This document shows, piece after piece, positions 1 to 11,556 of a stretch of DNA of 48,290 nucleotides; within the stretch, counting starts at the first letter, position 1; each line of letters opens with the position of its first letter. The notes under the pieces were generated by a model. That model was not told where the DNA came from. It did not search any database and saw only the letters and a list, made by a program, of their open reading frames with translations. The DNA is from Perkinsus olseni (lineage: Eukaryota > Perkinsozoa > Perkinsida), in contig JABANN010000242.1 of assembly GCA_013115125.1 (NCBI GenBank), positions 1-48,290 on the forward strand, given 5' to 3'. A program made the translations under genes and the position numbers.

Positions 1-135
1 TTTCTCAAGTTTGTGAGGTGAGGTCTCTAGCCTTAAGATTCGTCATTCTCAAGGGGTTAGTGAAAGAGGCCCTTTATCGAACGGGGGAAGCCATCTGCTG
101 CGGAGTTCGATCTCACTTCATTGTTAGTTTAGTGA

Positions 136-2646
136 ATGAAGCCATCAGACGTTGACGAGTTGACGGATCGCTCCTCCAAGCGGGCGCGACTTGGTCTCCC
201 AGGTGAGTTTCAGGGTTTCTCGACAGGTTCCTTTTCCTCGCTCCAGCAGTGGTGACAGGACCGCTGTGAGCAGGTAGGAGGGAGCATACACCATCGGCCG
301 TGAGCAACACAGAGAGGGTCACGACGGACCAGCTCCACGACCTCAGCACCTTACCGCTAGTGGTAGAGTTGGAAGGAATGAAGGATGACTACGCATTCTC
401 ACAGAACGACCTCAGGAGGGTCTGTGAACGGTACTGGGGGCTTGGAGTGCTCGCCCATCTCACGCAGCCGAACCTTCACGACGCTCTTTGCCTACACTCC
501 CTCACATCCTGACTCGGTCCAGTCAACCAACCACCTTTCGTTGGGGGCCGTTGTGCAGCCTCACCGTATGTATTATCCGCCGGTCTGGCAGTGCGTTAGT
601 CATCCCCAAGGTACGGACCAGTGCGAACCTTAGAGCTGCTAGACTCGGTGTCGGCCCCTGATGTAGCCCTCATTGACTTCGAAAGCAAGGAGGATGCAGT
701 AGAGTTCCTGAGCCATATGAATGGTACGAGGATGGCAGGTCGGCATGAGTCCTACGTGGGACAGCTGCGGTCAGGCATGCCTATCAAGGTCGAAGGGGAT
801 AGTACAGTAGTAGTACGAGTATCACCTTTCTCGAGAGAGACGGAGACCAAACTTCGAGTACTGAAGGGCAACGATCGACATTTGAGTGATCATCACGAAG
901 CTTCTCTCAGCGCAACCTCGAGCTGGCGTTAGGGCAGTCAACTCTGAGGAACGCCTGCCTCTTCGACCCTGTGGATGGTGAGGGTCTCACGGTGCGTCTA
1001 CAGCGTGGCAATTTACGAGCTCAGGCGAAGAGGGTGGCCAGTGGTCTGCTCCTAAGCAGTGGTGTTGCCGCTTCGTCATTGGAGCAGAGAGAATGTAATT
1101 CATGCCTTCCTGCCAGTTATGCGAGGTTCTTAAGAGAATTCGCGCTCGGGATTGGACTCGACTCATCAGAACATGCGAGAAGCCGTAGCTCCTGTATCGT
1201 GCTCTCGACTTTTCCGAAGGCTCGGGCCCTAGGCAAGTTGAGCGCGTAGGCCCTCTTCTGGGTCCCCTGGGGAACTGCTTAATTGGCCTAGGCCCAGAAT
1301 CGGCCTTGCCTAGCTCACTGACATCCTCGAAGTGTTCAGTTCCTTACTGACAGTACGAGGCGGGTCCTCGTGAGCTGACCGTCTCCGTCAGGCACAAGGA
1401 CTTCCCCCTCGTGGGTCGTATCATCGGCCCTAATGGTGAACATATGAAGACGATACATGCTGCCACGGGGGCTAAGCTGAGGCTCAGAGGCAAACGCAGT
1501 GGGCCCAGCAGCAGCAGCAGTTGGGCAACAGCAGTATTGGCCGTCCTTGGGATAGGTAACTTCAGGGAGGGCCCGGAAAATATGGAGTCGGACGAGCCCA
1601 TGCATCTGACTGTCAGTAGGCCTGGGGGTTTGTGATTATATTGGCCGTGAGGGATAGGCGATGCGAGAACGCCGCTTCGACCCACCGCCCGTCCGAGGAC
1701 CCTCTCCTTGTCGAAGCGCTGTGATGTTAATATACAGGCAATACCAGCGAAGTGGCGTACCGGCGTACCTGTGAGTTGGTCGAGAACCACATGAAGGCGG
1801 TGTACGACGACTATGCTGTATGGTGCGACCAGCGAGGGATACCGGTACTAGGCCCCTGGCCGCCTACGGGCCATGCTGTAGAGTCTCTAATCTGAACCAG
1901 GTACCAGTGATTCAGATGATAGTAGTAGAGGGCAAGGCTACCGAGTCGCTCGAACAGAAGCTGAATGAACTGTACTTGGCACAGAACCAGGCTGTGAGTG
2001 TGGACTAGAAGTGCCGCCGCTATTCACTCCCTTCGGTACAGCCTCCAGTGCCCGAGGCTCCTCCCGCCCCGCCGAGCCTTATCCCGATCGAAGTAGGCTG
2101 TGGGATCGAGCAGGGGTATATTGTCATTGCTCAGCACCTGGTCGCCTTCAACTATCGCAATCCGGACTTCAGCAAGAAGTTGGGCGGCAAGGACGGTAAG
2201 GGTGATGGGGGTGCCGCGCAGGGTGAGGAGGGTAATGGAGTAACCAACCTGGAAGATGACGACGACGAGGGTACCGCCAGCTGATACCACATTTTCCGTT
2301 ACATGCATGTCCTTAGCCATCGTGGACCCACGTCTGTTGCAACCCGAGGATCCTTCCCTGAAGCCGAGGGCTGATGGTTCTGACGTACTGTACCACCCAG
2401 GGCGGCTTCTGCCCTTGCTTAGTCGCTGTCCTAGGTGTGCCGTCATTGGCTGAAGAACCGTTGTAACTACGGCGATATGTGCAGCTTCAAGCACGTGAGG
2501 GAACATCGCTTCAAACAGCGGTACTGTACGATGGAAGATCGTCGCAGGTCCTTCCTGAGGGGATGGTAGTCCCCCCAGGCATAGCGGGCCCGGGAGTTGC
2601 CCCACCCAGGCGTCCGAAAAAGATGGACACTGCAAAGGAGACCTAA
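136..2646 (+). CDS. KH / CCCH zinc-finger RNA-binding protein, tandem copy 1 (spliced)
   Basis: Multi-exon gene. The start ATG at 136 opens a short charged exon ending at a gtgagt donor near 202. An RRM-like segment follows, with an intron (donor in gtactggg near 431, acceptor ccccaag near 611) between DLRRVCER and YGPVRTLELLDSVS. A KH core follows near 1410-1490 (GRIIGPNGEHMKTIH, then TGAKLRLRGKR, with the GxxG-type loop GPNG), then NFREGPENMESDEP and a helical YRRTCELVENHMKAVY block near 1755. A CX7CX5CX3H zinc finger (CRHWLKNRCNYGDMCSFKH) lies near 2437-2493, followed by an intron and a Pro-rich tail ending ETMDTAKET-like at the TAA at 2644-2646 (tail reads KKMDTAKET). The domain set indicates single-stranded RNA binding, probably in mRNA processing or control. 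The target is unknown. Copy 2 follows 130 bp downstream. The middle exons (900-1330, 1640-1750) are only roughly resolved. Confidence 0.72.
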
Positions 2647-2776
2647 TTAACGCCATGTTTCGTCTCCTTCAGTAGCATCTGATGTCACTACGGTTACCAA
2701 TGTACTGTTGTGTTGGTTAGCCTACATCGAGGAGTATCCTGTCCACTCCCCTCACATACAGTCGGCCTTTAGCATC

Positions 2777-4787
2777 ATGTCAACAACAGCAGCAGCGGCA
2801 GCAGCAGTAACGGAAGCAGCTGCGTCTCCAGCTCCGCCTAGCCCGCCACCCATGGACCCTCGTCGGCAACAGAAACGCTCAATGGCCAGCTTGTCCATGT
2901 CCGAGGGAATGGCAGGGGCACGTGGCGCCGCTGGCATCGCTGGTGGGACATCGCTGCGTCCTCTCCCTCTATCCTGGGAGTATTGTTTGCTAGGTAACAT
3001 GTCGAGTGGAGGGAAGATCAACCCCTTCCTAGCCTACCAGAATGACGTCTCCCAAGCTGGTAAGTCCCGTACCACTGGGGTTCAATCGTGAACATCTTGT
3101 TTCACCTCAGGTGACTTGTCCTCCTGCGCATTGGTGCTCATGCTCGAGGGTATCCCCAAGGATTTCGCCTTCTCTGAGAATGACCTTTGGGCTACCTTCT
3201 CTCGGTAGGCCCTGGTCCGGGGTCGCTAGCCCCCATAGTTCTCTTCCTTCCAAGGTACGGCCCTCTGAAGACCGTGCAGCTGTTAGACTCGGTCTCTGCC
3301 CCTGATGTGGCCCTCCTCGAGTTCCAAAACAACTCAGATGCATACGAGTGTCAAAGGCACCTTGATGGTAGTTTGATCCCTCCGGACCGGCTACCCGATC
3401 GAGGACCTCCGCCCAGGTACCGTCCTCAAGATAGAAGGGGACTCTTGTGTTGCTCGAGTGAAACAGTTCAGTCAGGAGATGGAAAAGCACTTGAGAGTAC
3501 CCATCATCACCAGCCGGTACATGCTGTTATGTTAACTCTATCAGGGCCTTTTGGAGACGGCCGCAGCGGCTTCCCTGCAGTATCAAGTCGCCAGAGGTAG
3601 GCAGTCACTCATTCATGTCCGTCATTCAGTCACTGTCCGCCATTCATGATAGTTCCCTTCCCTTTAGATGGTGAGTCGATCCTCAGCGACCCCGAGGCCC
3701 TCGGTGGCCCTGCTGCCAATGCTGGCAAGTGGTGCGCCAGGTGAGTACGGACCACGCAAGCTTGGAGATTGATGGGGTCTGTCCAGATTCGTGATCGGGG
3801 CCGAGCGCATGCACAAGGACTTTCCCATCGTTGGTCGTATCATTGGTCCCAATGGAGAGCACATGAAGCTCATCCACCACAAGACTGGGGCCAAGCTCAG
3901 ACTCAGAGGACGGAGAAGTGAGGAGCCGCCGTGCATTAGAGTACGCCTGATTAGAATACTGTAATGCTAGGCAACTTCCGTGAGGGCCCTGAGAATAAGG
4001 AGTCTGACGAACCCCTCCATCTTTGCGTATCCAGCCATGACGAGGTGAGCCCGGATCGGAAGTGCAACCACCCACTCTCGGTTGGACCCGCAGGTATCCT
4101 ACAGACGGACGTGTGAGATGGTTGAGCATCTTATGAAGGGGGTCTACCACGATTATGGCGAATGGTGCGCTCAGAGAGGCATCCCAGTAAGCTCTACCGA
4201 CATGCTTGGTTTTTCCGGAACCACCGATGGTTCCCCAGATACCAGCCATCCAGATGATAATGGTAGAGGGCTCGACCCATGAGTCCTTAGAGGAAAAGCT
4301 GCAGGTGGGGCGGACCTCGGTGCTTCCTCCATGAGCTCACCCTCGGTCCTCAGGAACTCTACTCCTCCCAGAACCTCACACTACCATCACCTGGATCTGT
4401 CGAGGACGAAGCGGACAAGGCGGTGGACCCTCGCCTGGCAGAGGCACACGTCCCTGTCTTCGACGCGGTAAGTATAGCCCCTTCCACCCCTGTCGATTAT
4501 CCATGCTGCTTCAGAGTCAAACTGGCCCCGCCTACAAGAGGCTTCGTAGTGACATCAACTCCGTCAGCAAGGTGTGCCGCCATTGGCTCCGAGGACAGTG
4601 CCATTATGGTGATCGGTACGAGCTCCCTATCATCGTCCTGCTTGGGAGGCGTGGGTCCCTGTTCAGGTGTAGCTTCCGGCATGTTGTGCCTCCAGGGATG
4701 GCCCCTCCTCCGCAGGGAGTGGTATTCATACAGCAGCCGTCGGCAGGGAACGACGATAAGCCTGCATCATCAATCAGTGCTCCATAA
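2777..4787 (+). CDS. KH / CCCH zinc-finger RNA-binding protein, tandem copy 2 (spliced)
   Basis: Paralog of the gene just upstream, with the same domain order. It starts at the ATG at 2777, followed by an Ala/Pro-rich N-terminus. An RRM-like part reads VLMLEGIPKDFAFSENDLWA, then after an intron YGPLKTVQLLDSVSAPDVAL. The KH core near 3835-3925 reads GRIIGPNGEHMKLIHHKTGA, then KLRLRGRR. NFREGPENKESDEPLHL and the YRRTCEMVEHLMKGVYHDYG helix follow, then IQMIMVEGSTHESLEEKL. The CX7CX5CX3H finger CRHWLRGQCHYGDR-CSFRH is split by a 51-bp intron at 4616-4666 (gtacg...ttcag), and the TAA is at 4785-4787. Residues are conserved with copy 1 wherever the exons match, and the intron after the KH core sits at the same codon phase, which supports both models. 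The role is inferred to be RNA binding. No target can be read from the sequence. Confidence 0.75.
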
Positions 4788-5144
4788 TGAGGAGGCCACC
4801 TATCAGAAGGAGCATCGCAGCCTTATTATATTGTTTATACACGCTTAAAGTATCGTCTTAGAAAGACAGTTCACGGCTTATGCTTGATTAACCTTGAAGG
4901 TAGCAGCAGCGGCAGCATCGCTCCGCTGCGGCAGCACTTTACGACATGGCAGTCATCATCGTTGTCGTAGTCAAACTCATCCCATTATTTACTATTACTT
5001 GCCAGTCTAATAAGAACAACAACTGACCATTCAACGGCACTACGTTCATCACCTTCACCAGTATTTCGTACCGCTTGTGTTCTGAGTAGGGGTTAATGGG
5101 CAGTCGGAGGTTGCTGGTCTAGTTTAGTGTACATCGTGTCAGCA
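4788..5144. other. Intergenic stretch (3' UTR / spacer)
   Basis: No gene-like open frame. It holds a GC-rich tract near 4905-4935 with gcagcagcggcagc followed by gctgcggcagc, able to form a small imperfect hairpin, and an AT-richer stretch after it. It probably contains the 3' UTR of the KH/CCCH copy 2 gene and the 5' region of the deubiquitinase gene. Confidence 0.5.
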
Positions 5145-6754
5145 ATGGCGAGTGGGGGTGATCGCGAAGTAGCCTTTGGGAGACGGGCTGCCAGGCCGGC
5201 CACCACAGAAACGTTATTGCCAAAGGGAAGGTCCGAAACAGCCAAGTTCGGACGGCGTGCTATGAAGGACACGGGCTTGTCCTCGGTCCGTCCTCCTGTC
5301 CCCTACAGTAACAGACTCAGTGGTTTTGCGGGAGGCTTGTTGAAGCGAGACGCTGAGGGCTATCAGTCCGATGAGGATGACACTCCTTCGGTCTTCCGCC
5401 GATCGACGAATGCGAGGGCGCCGAGGCTCGGAATGGCTCAAGCGCCGGTCTCCGAGCGAATCGGCAGTGCCCTATCTACCGAGCTGCGCCGCCTAGTCTT
5501 CAGGGATGCTCCCGGATACCCCTCCGGCTGGCGGCAGGGCTTCTGCTTCGGTGACTGTGGTGTCCCGTATTGCTTGGTCCAAGCAAGGGGAGGACCTTGC
5601 GGTGTGTTGGCGGCTGTTATGGCGTTCATGCTGAAGCTCATGCGAGAGGAGTTCCCTGCTGGGGATGGTGAGTTGGGAATTGGTTCTCCGTCGGACCGAG
5701 TGTTGTCTAGTCGAGGTACCACACCTCCCCCTAATGCAGCTGATGATCGAAGAGCACTTCTTGCAGGGGCTATGGCGGACATTCTGTGCGGCATTGCCGA
5801 GGCCTCTACAGGCGTTGTTCACCTTGTGCATGATCTGAGGAGTATTGAGAGACCCCAAAGGGCGTCGGTGAGCACTTTGACCGGCAAGGCGGAAGTTATC
5901 ACAGCTCTAGAGGCCTCGACGCTGTATGAACAGTACACACGAGGTAAGGCCAAGGGGGGACCGCTTTCGGCTCACAAGATCGGTCGACTCCTTATCGCTG
6001 TATCGTGAGATCCTCCAGGACAGATACTGGTCTGATCTCCTTCGTCTACTCGTCTCTCCTCACTAGGGGGCTCGATTCAGTGAGAGAGGATACTGACGAC
6101 CCTGAAAGAGTCACCATGCTTGGTGACCACGGGTACGGCAACTGGGATCAACTCTTTAATCCTTCACCGGAGGACGGCTCTTCCTCGCTGTTGGCCAAAA
6201 GCTCATCGAACAATGCTACTGTTCTCACATTGCTCCTGACCACCCTCTCGGGAATAGAGCCCAGGAGACTACAGGCGAAATCGTTGATCACTACTAGAGT
6301 TGGTTCCCCCAGGTACTGTACTCAGGAGCTTGTGAATCTCCTACTCGTGGGCGAGGCAGCGTCCAACACCTTCGATGGCCATCGTGACTTAGACGGCCTT
6401 ACCTTGCGAGGGATACAGGCCACCAGTTGCCCCATCGGCCTCCTCAGCCTCTACGAGCATTTCAAGTGCTTGGAAGTTGGAGACAAACTTAAACACCCTA
6501 CAGCCGGCATTTGGCTGGTGTGCGCCGAAAGCCACTACTCCCTTCTGTACGCCGTTGGACCGGACGTTGATGGCGACGTCGTAGAGCTGCGGTATTTCGA
6601 CCAGCTTATGGCGGATGAGGGGGAGTACCGAATAACGCTGCGGCGTCCGAGCAGAGGGACAGTGGAGCCCCCTAGGGGTATGATAGAGCAGTGTCTACGC
6701 ACGAGATGGCAGCATCACGACATCTTGTGGAACGGTAGAGATCCGGTCCTGTGA
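5145..6754 (+). CDS. MINDY-3/4-type deubiquitinase (Lys48-linked ubiquitin hydrolase family)
   Basis: About 520 residues. The N-terminal ~130 residues are basic and disordered. The catalytic domain opens with WRQGFCFGD and VQARGGPCGVLAAVMAFML, the family's signature around the catalytic Cys (GGPCGVLAAV). The second half has TGLISFVYSSLLTRGLDSV, YCTQELVNLLLVGEAASN, IGLLSLYEHFKCLEVGD and WLVCAESHYSLLY, where the His is the expected catalytic one, and the typical end ILWNGRDPVL before the TGA at 6752-6754. One short intron (about 5944-5978, gtaagg...acaag, 35 bp) links the two open stretches in frame. Other introns look unnecessary. The MINDY family trims Lys48-linked polyubiquitin, and a cytosolic role is inferred. 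The ATG at 5145 is preferred because nothing conserved lies before it. The MINDY-4-like C-terminus favours subgroup 3/4 over 1/2. Confidence 0.88.
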
Positions 6755-6971
6755 ACCATCATGTAACGTCGTGCCCTAATTCTGCCCTGTGAAGTCGATC
6801 CTTGAGTTCGGGGGATGGTAGCGTTCGCTTCCCGACTCTGGTTCGGTCTTCCGGCATCACGACGTGCTACGCATACAGCCGTGCTCAAGTGATGGTCTCC
6901 ATGGGTCCACCATCGTGGGAGAGCATGTCGATCGCGCCCAGTCATCACGAGACTTCGCAGCTGTTTTCTTA

Positions 6972-8733
6972 ATGGCTGTCCAATGCAGCGCGGCATCCGC
7001 AGCCGCTGCCCGTGCAGGCCTTCTTCGAGCTCTGGTGACGACCAATGCCCAGTCCGGTGCAGAGGAGTTGTCCCGTCTATATTCCCTAGCAGGGGCAGCT
7101 ATCGAAGTGAGGGACCGGCCTCTCAGCCTGGCGCAGCTGTCCCTTTCTAGGCGACAGCCGCCGAGGGGGACGTCCCTGCTGCACGACAGCTTGTGGCTAG
7201 GATGGAGTCCGAAGGGGACGTCACTACCAACCGCAACAGTTTCAACGGTACAACTATCGGGCTGAGCATCCACGGGAACTGACGATGAGTTGTCTGATGG
7301 CCAGATTCCCGGCGGAGCGACAAGTTTCCCCGTCTGCCCGTACCCTTGTCTGTCTATTCTGCCCTTGCTCGAGGCCTTGCATCACAGGGACGAGGCGCGG
7401 ACTGCGCACGGTTGTGGGACCACGTGACCAAGTGGCGGCTGCTCAAGCCAGACAGTGATCTCTTCGAAGGTGAGTACGCACCGCAGCACCTCCCCTCTCG
7501 ACGCTTGCCTCAGCCTCCCTGCACTGCGGCGCTACAGCCAAGGATCCCGACCTGGCCACGAGGCTCTTGTCGGTGAGTGGACTTAGTCACTCGAAGTTGT
7601 ACTTGTCCTTCTCAGGAGGCAGAGGCCCATGGTGTCCACTTGAGCCACCTTGCTCGGTCTCACGCTCTGGGTGCGGTGGCTCACTCGAGGAAGCACAGCC
7701 GAACTGCCTGGGAGCTGTATGCGTCGGGTGACTATCTTGAAGGCACCTGCGCTGTCGACAGTTACTCTTCCATGGTGGCTTCGCGAGAGCCGATAGCCTG
7801 CATCACCTTCGACCGTGCCCTCACTGCATGTTCTACCAACCGCTGGCATAACGCAGTGCTGAGCATCGTCCGATCAGCCGAGCAATCTGTACGACCCTTC
7901 TCGGCATGTCCCATATATGCCCTACCCCAGGCTTGCCAGTTGAGCGAGACGGCCATCGCCCAGGCCATAAGGGCCTTCCGCGGGGCACGGCCCGCCTCTG
8001 AGGAAGTGGCCGTCAGCGCAGCAGCTGCTGAGCTGAGGCTGAGGAACGCCTGGGGAGTACGACGCATTTCCCGACCACACGTCCCCTGATTCACTGTGTC
8101 GAGTAGGTTATCCGCGAGGACCACCGGATGACACTACGGCAGATGAATGCATTTGTCGAGGTAGATCGTATCCGGTAGAGCGCATGACCAGGGCTCCCTG
8201 CAGGTTTATTGCAGCCTAGGGTACTGGCAAGAGGCTGTCAGCCTGGTGCTTTCAGCTCGGGAACGGTGGCCTTGGATGGGTGATGGCGCTAAAACCGAGG
8301 AAAGTGGGTGTGATGGCGGGGGCTTCGCCAACGTGCACACCTTCAAGCCAATCCTGGCGGTGGGATATCAGAAGGCCTCTCAAGCAAGCCAGACGCCGTT
8401 CTCTTTCCAGGCGGTACAGGGCGAGTCGTTTGAGGAGTACTTCGCCGTATGGGATGCGATGGTCCTTGACTGCAGCGTCACTCCTACCCCTGAGCTGATC
8501 AAGGAAGCTCTCCAGCACGCTCTGGTCGGCCTCAAATCTGCCAAACGTCAGTGATCCCGTCGTTCGGTGGCATGCGGACTCCGATGCCCTCAGGTGTGGT
8601 ACAGCTCCTCGAGTTGGCCTATTCCCGAGGCATTGCCATCTCCCAGGACCAGCTGGACCAACTCCGACGAGAGGCCTCCCACGTACCAGCGGTACAGCAG
8701 CTCGTTCGGATCTGCACACATCTGAAGGGCTGA
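6972..8733 (+). CDS. Pentatricopeptide-repeat-like protein (spliced)
   Basis: Several short exons on the plus strand join into a helical-repeat protein. Clear pieces are YSALARGLASQGRGADCARL (about 7350-7470), DPDLATRLLS then EAEAHGVHLSHLARSHALGA (joined across a gtgagt...ctcag intron at about 7573-7616), ITFDRALTACSTNRWHNAVL (about 7800-7865), and VVQLLELAYSRGIAISQDQL (from about 8596, after an intron gtcagtg...cctcag at about 8549-8593). The stop TGA is at 8731-8733. Spacing and helix pattern resemble PPR motifs, which bind organellar RNA. No targeting peptide could be judged because the first exon is uncertain: the ATG at 6972 is a provisional start, and an earlier ATG near 6892 is possible. 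Another alpha-helical repeat family cannot be excluded. Confidence 0.5.
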
Positions 8734-9720
8734 AAGCATGTATATTCCTCACACGTTTCCGTCCTATTGTTTCTCGAGATTGCTAACTTGTGCTTCATTG
8801 ATTGAGATCGGGAACCGATTTCGGGATTACAGCGCGGCGAGCGTCTTGGTCATCGTCCTAGGGTTATCCCGAGAAGCCTTGATACTTGCTCATATTGATG
8901 CACCTTCTTGGGGCGGAGGGTTTGTGTGCCACATGCCCATCCCAGTTACTCCTCCAGTCCACCTCGTGAGCCTCTTCGAGGAGCGCCATCATGACGCGCT
9001 CAGCATCGATTATATCATATCTACTACAACAACCAGGGGCCGAGAGTTTGTCCACAATACCACATCGTCATGGCCCGTCATGGCTGAGGCAAACGCCCGT
9101 CCTCATCCTTTATCCCCTCATCCTTCCCCATCATCTTCTCCCCTCCATCGTAACATCCTCGTCGTTGACTGTCAAACCTGGGCCTTGTGCACTCTCGCCG
9201 ACACGAGCGATGCCGTTGGCACTCATGATTTGTCGTATACATATTCTACGGCAGCAGCTCCAGTGAAGTATCCCCACGGTCTCTCTCAGGGGCACTCAGC
9301 CTCTTGATTACTGAGGGAGTGTCTGCCGAGATGTCCAGGAGCCCCTCAATGCTCGAGTACTGGTTACCCGATGAATGGCCGGGGCATTGGCGCTGTCCAT
9401 GCCTTACGGTAGTGCCACACCATTGGTGTGGTCGAGTTGGTGAATAAAGTTCACGGTAAACCGTTCACCATCGTTGGACATCTCCCTACCGAGGATTAAA
9501 AGAATCTGGCGTCATGAGCCCCCTCACAAAACATACTGAGCCTCATCCAGAACGAACATCCCCAGCATGCCGTTGATCCTAACTCACACAACAGATTCCT
9601 TTATAGACATGTACATCACCATATAAACATGGGCACAACCGGGAATGCTGACTACTTCTACTTATATCTCTCCACAAGTGTCGCGCTTTCTTGGTCAGGG
9701 CCATAATCATTCCAACTGCT
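8734..9720. other. Convergent intergenic region
   Basis: Lies between the plus-strand PPR-like gene and the minus-strand secreted-protein cluster. A plus-strand open stretch at 8738-9307 (about 190 codons) is low in complexity, with Pro/Ser/His-rich runs. It shows no motif, and its complement is partly open too, so it is not called as a gene. The rest (9310-9720) contains nothing recognisable apart from the likely 3' UTR of the gene at 9721. It is a strand-switch (tail-to-tail) region. Confidence 0.5.
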
Positions 9721-10453
9721 TTAGACGTGCGTTCTCAGCCGCTTCAGGCGCTCGATTTCAGTCTCGACTTTTGACGCGAAGTCGGCCACAAACATAGGAA
9801 GCCAATCAATTCTCTGTTCGTAACCTTTCTTGGGATACTTCCCAATGTATTCTGCTATTTCGTCGCACGGGAACTTGGTCATGTCGAATTCCGTCGTCAC
9901 CGGGATGAGCAGATCCTTGAAAGGATTAACCCTATCGGATAAACTGTGAACCTTGCCCCCTTCATCCGTTATGTCGAAAAGATCGAACACCTCGCCGTCT
10001 TTGCGAGACACAAGACGGAACCTCCACATGCCGTCTTCATAGGAGCTGAGAATATGAAAAATTCGAGGCGTCTGAATTTATGACGAGGGGTCTCCCAATA
10101 GAGATTACTAGTATTCTATTTCGACACTGTCCTCGCCTGGGCCCATCTCCGACTGCAAAGCCATGGACACGAAATTCGAGATCGTATCGTTGTTGGGGTT
10201 CGCGAGTTTATCGACAAACACGATGAGATTCTCGTATTTGATACGACAGCCCCAGTAGGACTGGTTTGCTCCGCCGAGTGGTGTAGTGCCTGGCACGCCC
10301 TGAAACCGGACACCAATTCTTCTGCTCCGAACACCCTGCGTTCGTATACTTCAGATGGCGGCCCATTACCTCGGGTTTGAGAGCGGCCCGCAAAGCCTTC
10401 GCCGATGTCAGCATCACCGAAACCAGCAGCAGGAAGGAGAAGGAGCTAGTCAT
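9721..10453 (-). CDS. Small secreted protein, tandem family member A (three exons)
   Basis: The reconstructed protein is about 205 residues. Exon 1 starts at the ATG at 10453 with a classic signal peptide (MTSSFSFLLLVSVMLTSAKA). A 34-bp intron (10336-10369) follows. Exon 2 includes SYWGCRIKYENLIVFVDKL and ends in VEIEY at about 10110. A second intron ends in ttctcag, and exon 3 begins SYEDGMWRFRLVSRKDGEVF and continues through NPFKDLL, CDEIAEYIGKYPKKGY and a charged helical tail to the stop at 9721-9723. The exon 2/3 border has the same phase and sequence context as in member B (EYY-SYEDG versus EYI-SYGDG). I recognise no named family. The signal peptide and hydrophobic-strand pattern suggest a small secreted globular protein, perhaps a lineage-specific secretome or effector member (inference). 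Confidence 0.68.
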
Positions 10454-11556
10454 CAAGCAAAAAAGGACACGACTGATAAATATTAACAAGTTAGTGAGAA
10501 CTAGACAGGACAAACAAGTCCAAGACACTGAGTACGGCCTTCTCGTATGCCCCGTACATGTCCCAGAAGCCAGCATCATCCGCAAAGCTCGTAACCTCAC
10601 TCTCTTAGACTCCGTGCAATAACACAGAACAAGGAAAGACATCGGCAAGCGCCTCTCACTTGAGCGGAGGATGGAAACAGTAGCCACAGCCCGAGCGGGG
10701 GATCAGAAAGGCGCTCGACCTTCTCGATCGCAAGGGAGGTGTCCCTTGGTGTCGGCCGCACGACGCTAGGAAAAACGCCACTGGATTCACTCAGTGTCCC
10801 ATCAAATGGAGGAAGGACACTAAAACAGAGCGCTGATCGATCACCGGCAGCGCGAACATGGCATTGCCTGCAAGGCTCTTGTCCACCATACGTTGACAGG
10901 CCACCTGGGCGGCCCTGGTCAATGACAAGGGCTCACCAGCTCATAGCACTTCTTCCTCTCCAAAAGATCTCGATCCCGCAATGCTCTAGCCATCGAGTTA
11001 CACCATTACCATCCTCAATAATTTCATCGATCTCGCAGCACCAAACGAAACACAGTCGACTAGTCATCCATCACATTACGTCAGCAGTGTGGAGTGAACC
11101 TCGAAGGTCGTCATCATCTCTTAACTCACATTACTCAGGCGTCTACATCCAAAATCAGAGGTATTGTCGTCACCCACCGTACGTGACCCACGAGCTGTGT
11201 GGAGTCCCACTTGATGACAGATGATCCCGCTCACTATGAAGGGGCCTCTCCGGCTCGTAGAGAACTCCTCTACTTGAGCGCCCCTCCCTTCTCTCCAACA
11301 AACGCTCTGGCACTAACCCGATGTTTACTGAGGTGTTCACTCTGTCAGGTGATGAATCTGCCAAACCGTACGAACGCAGGCTACGGGCTACTAATCGTAA
11401 TAGCATACTCCTGAATGAGTCCATAGGGTCGTATTTAACCGCTGAGTGGATGACTAGACTCACGGGTTTGGCATGCCGTATCACAATTGACCACACTAAG
11501 CAGTGCTTAGTAAGCACGACAATATGCTCAGTGAACATCAACATCATCACAACGGA
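10454..11556. other. Spacer between secreted-protein paralogs A and B
   Basis: About 1.1 kb with no convincing coding signal. Open stretches on both strands (for example 10739-11224 plus, 11170-11550 minus) are compositionally plain, without motifs or splice-linked continuation. It presumably holds the promoter of member A and the 3' UTR of member B. Confidence 0.45.

Noticed and set aside
8738-9307. Plus-strand open frame of about 190 codons
   Set aside because: Low-complexity Pro/Ser/His content, no motif, no splice-linked continuation, and partly open on the other strand. Treated as chance.
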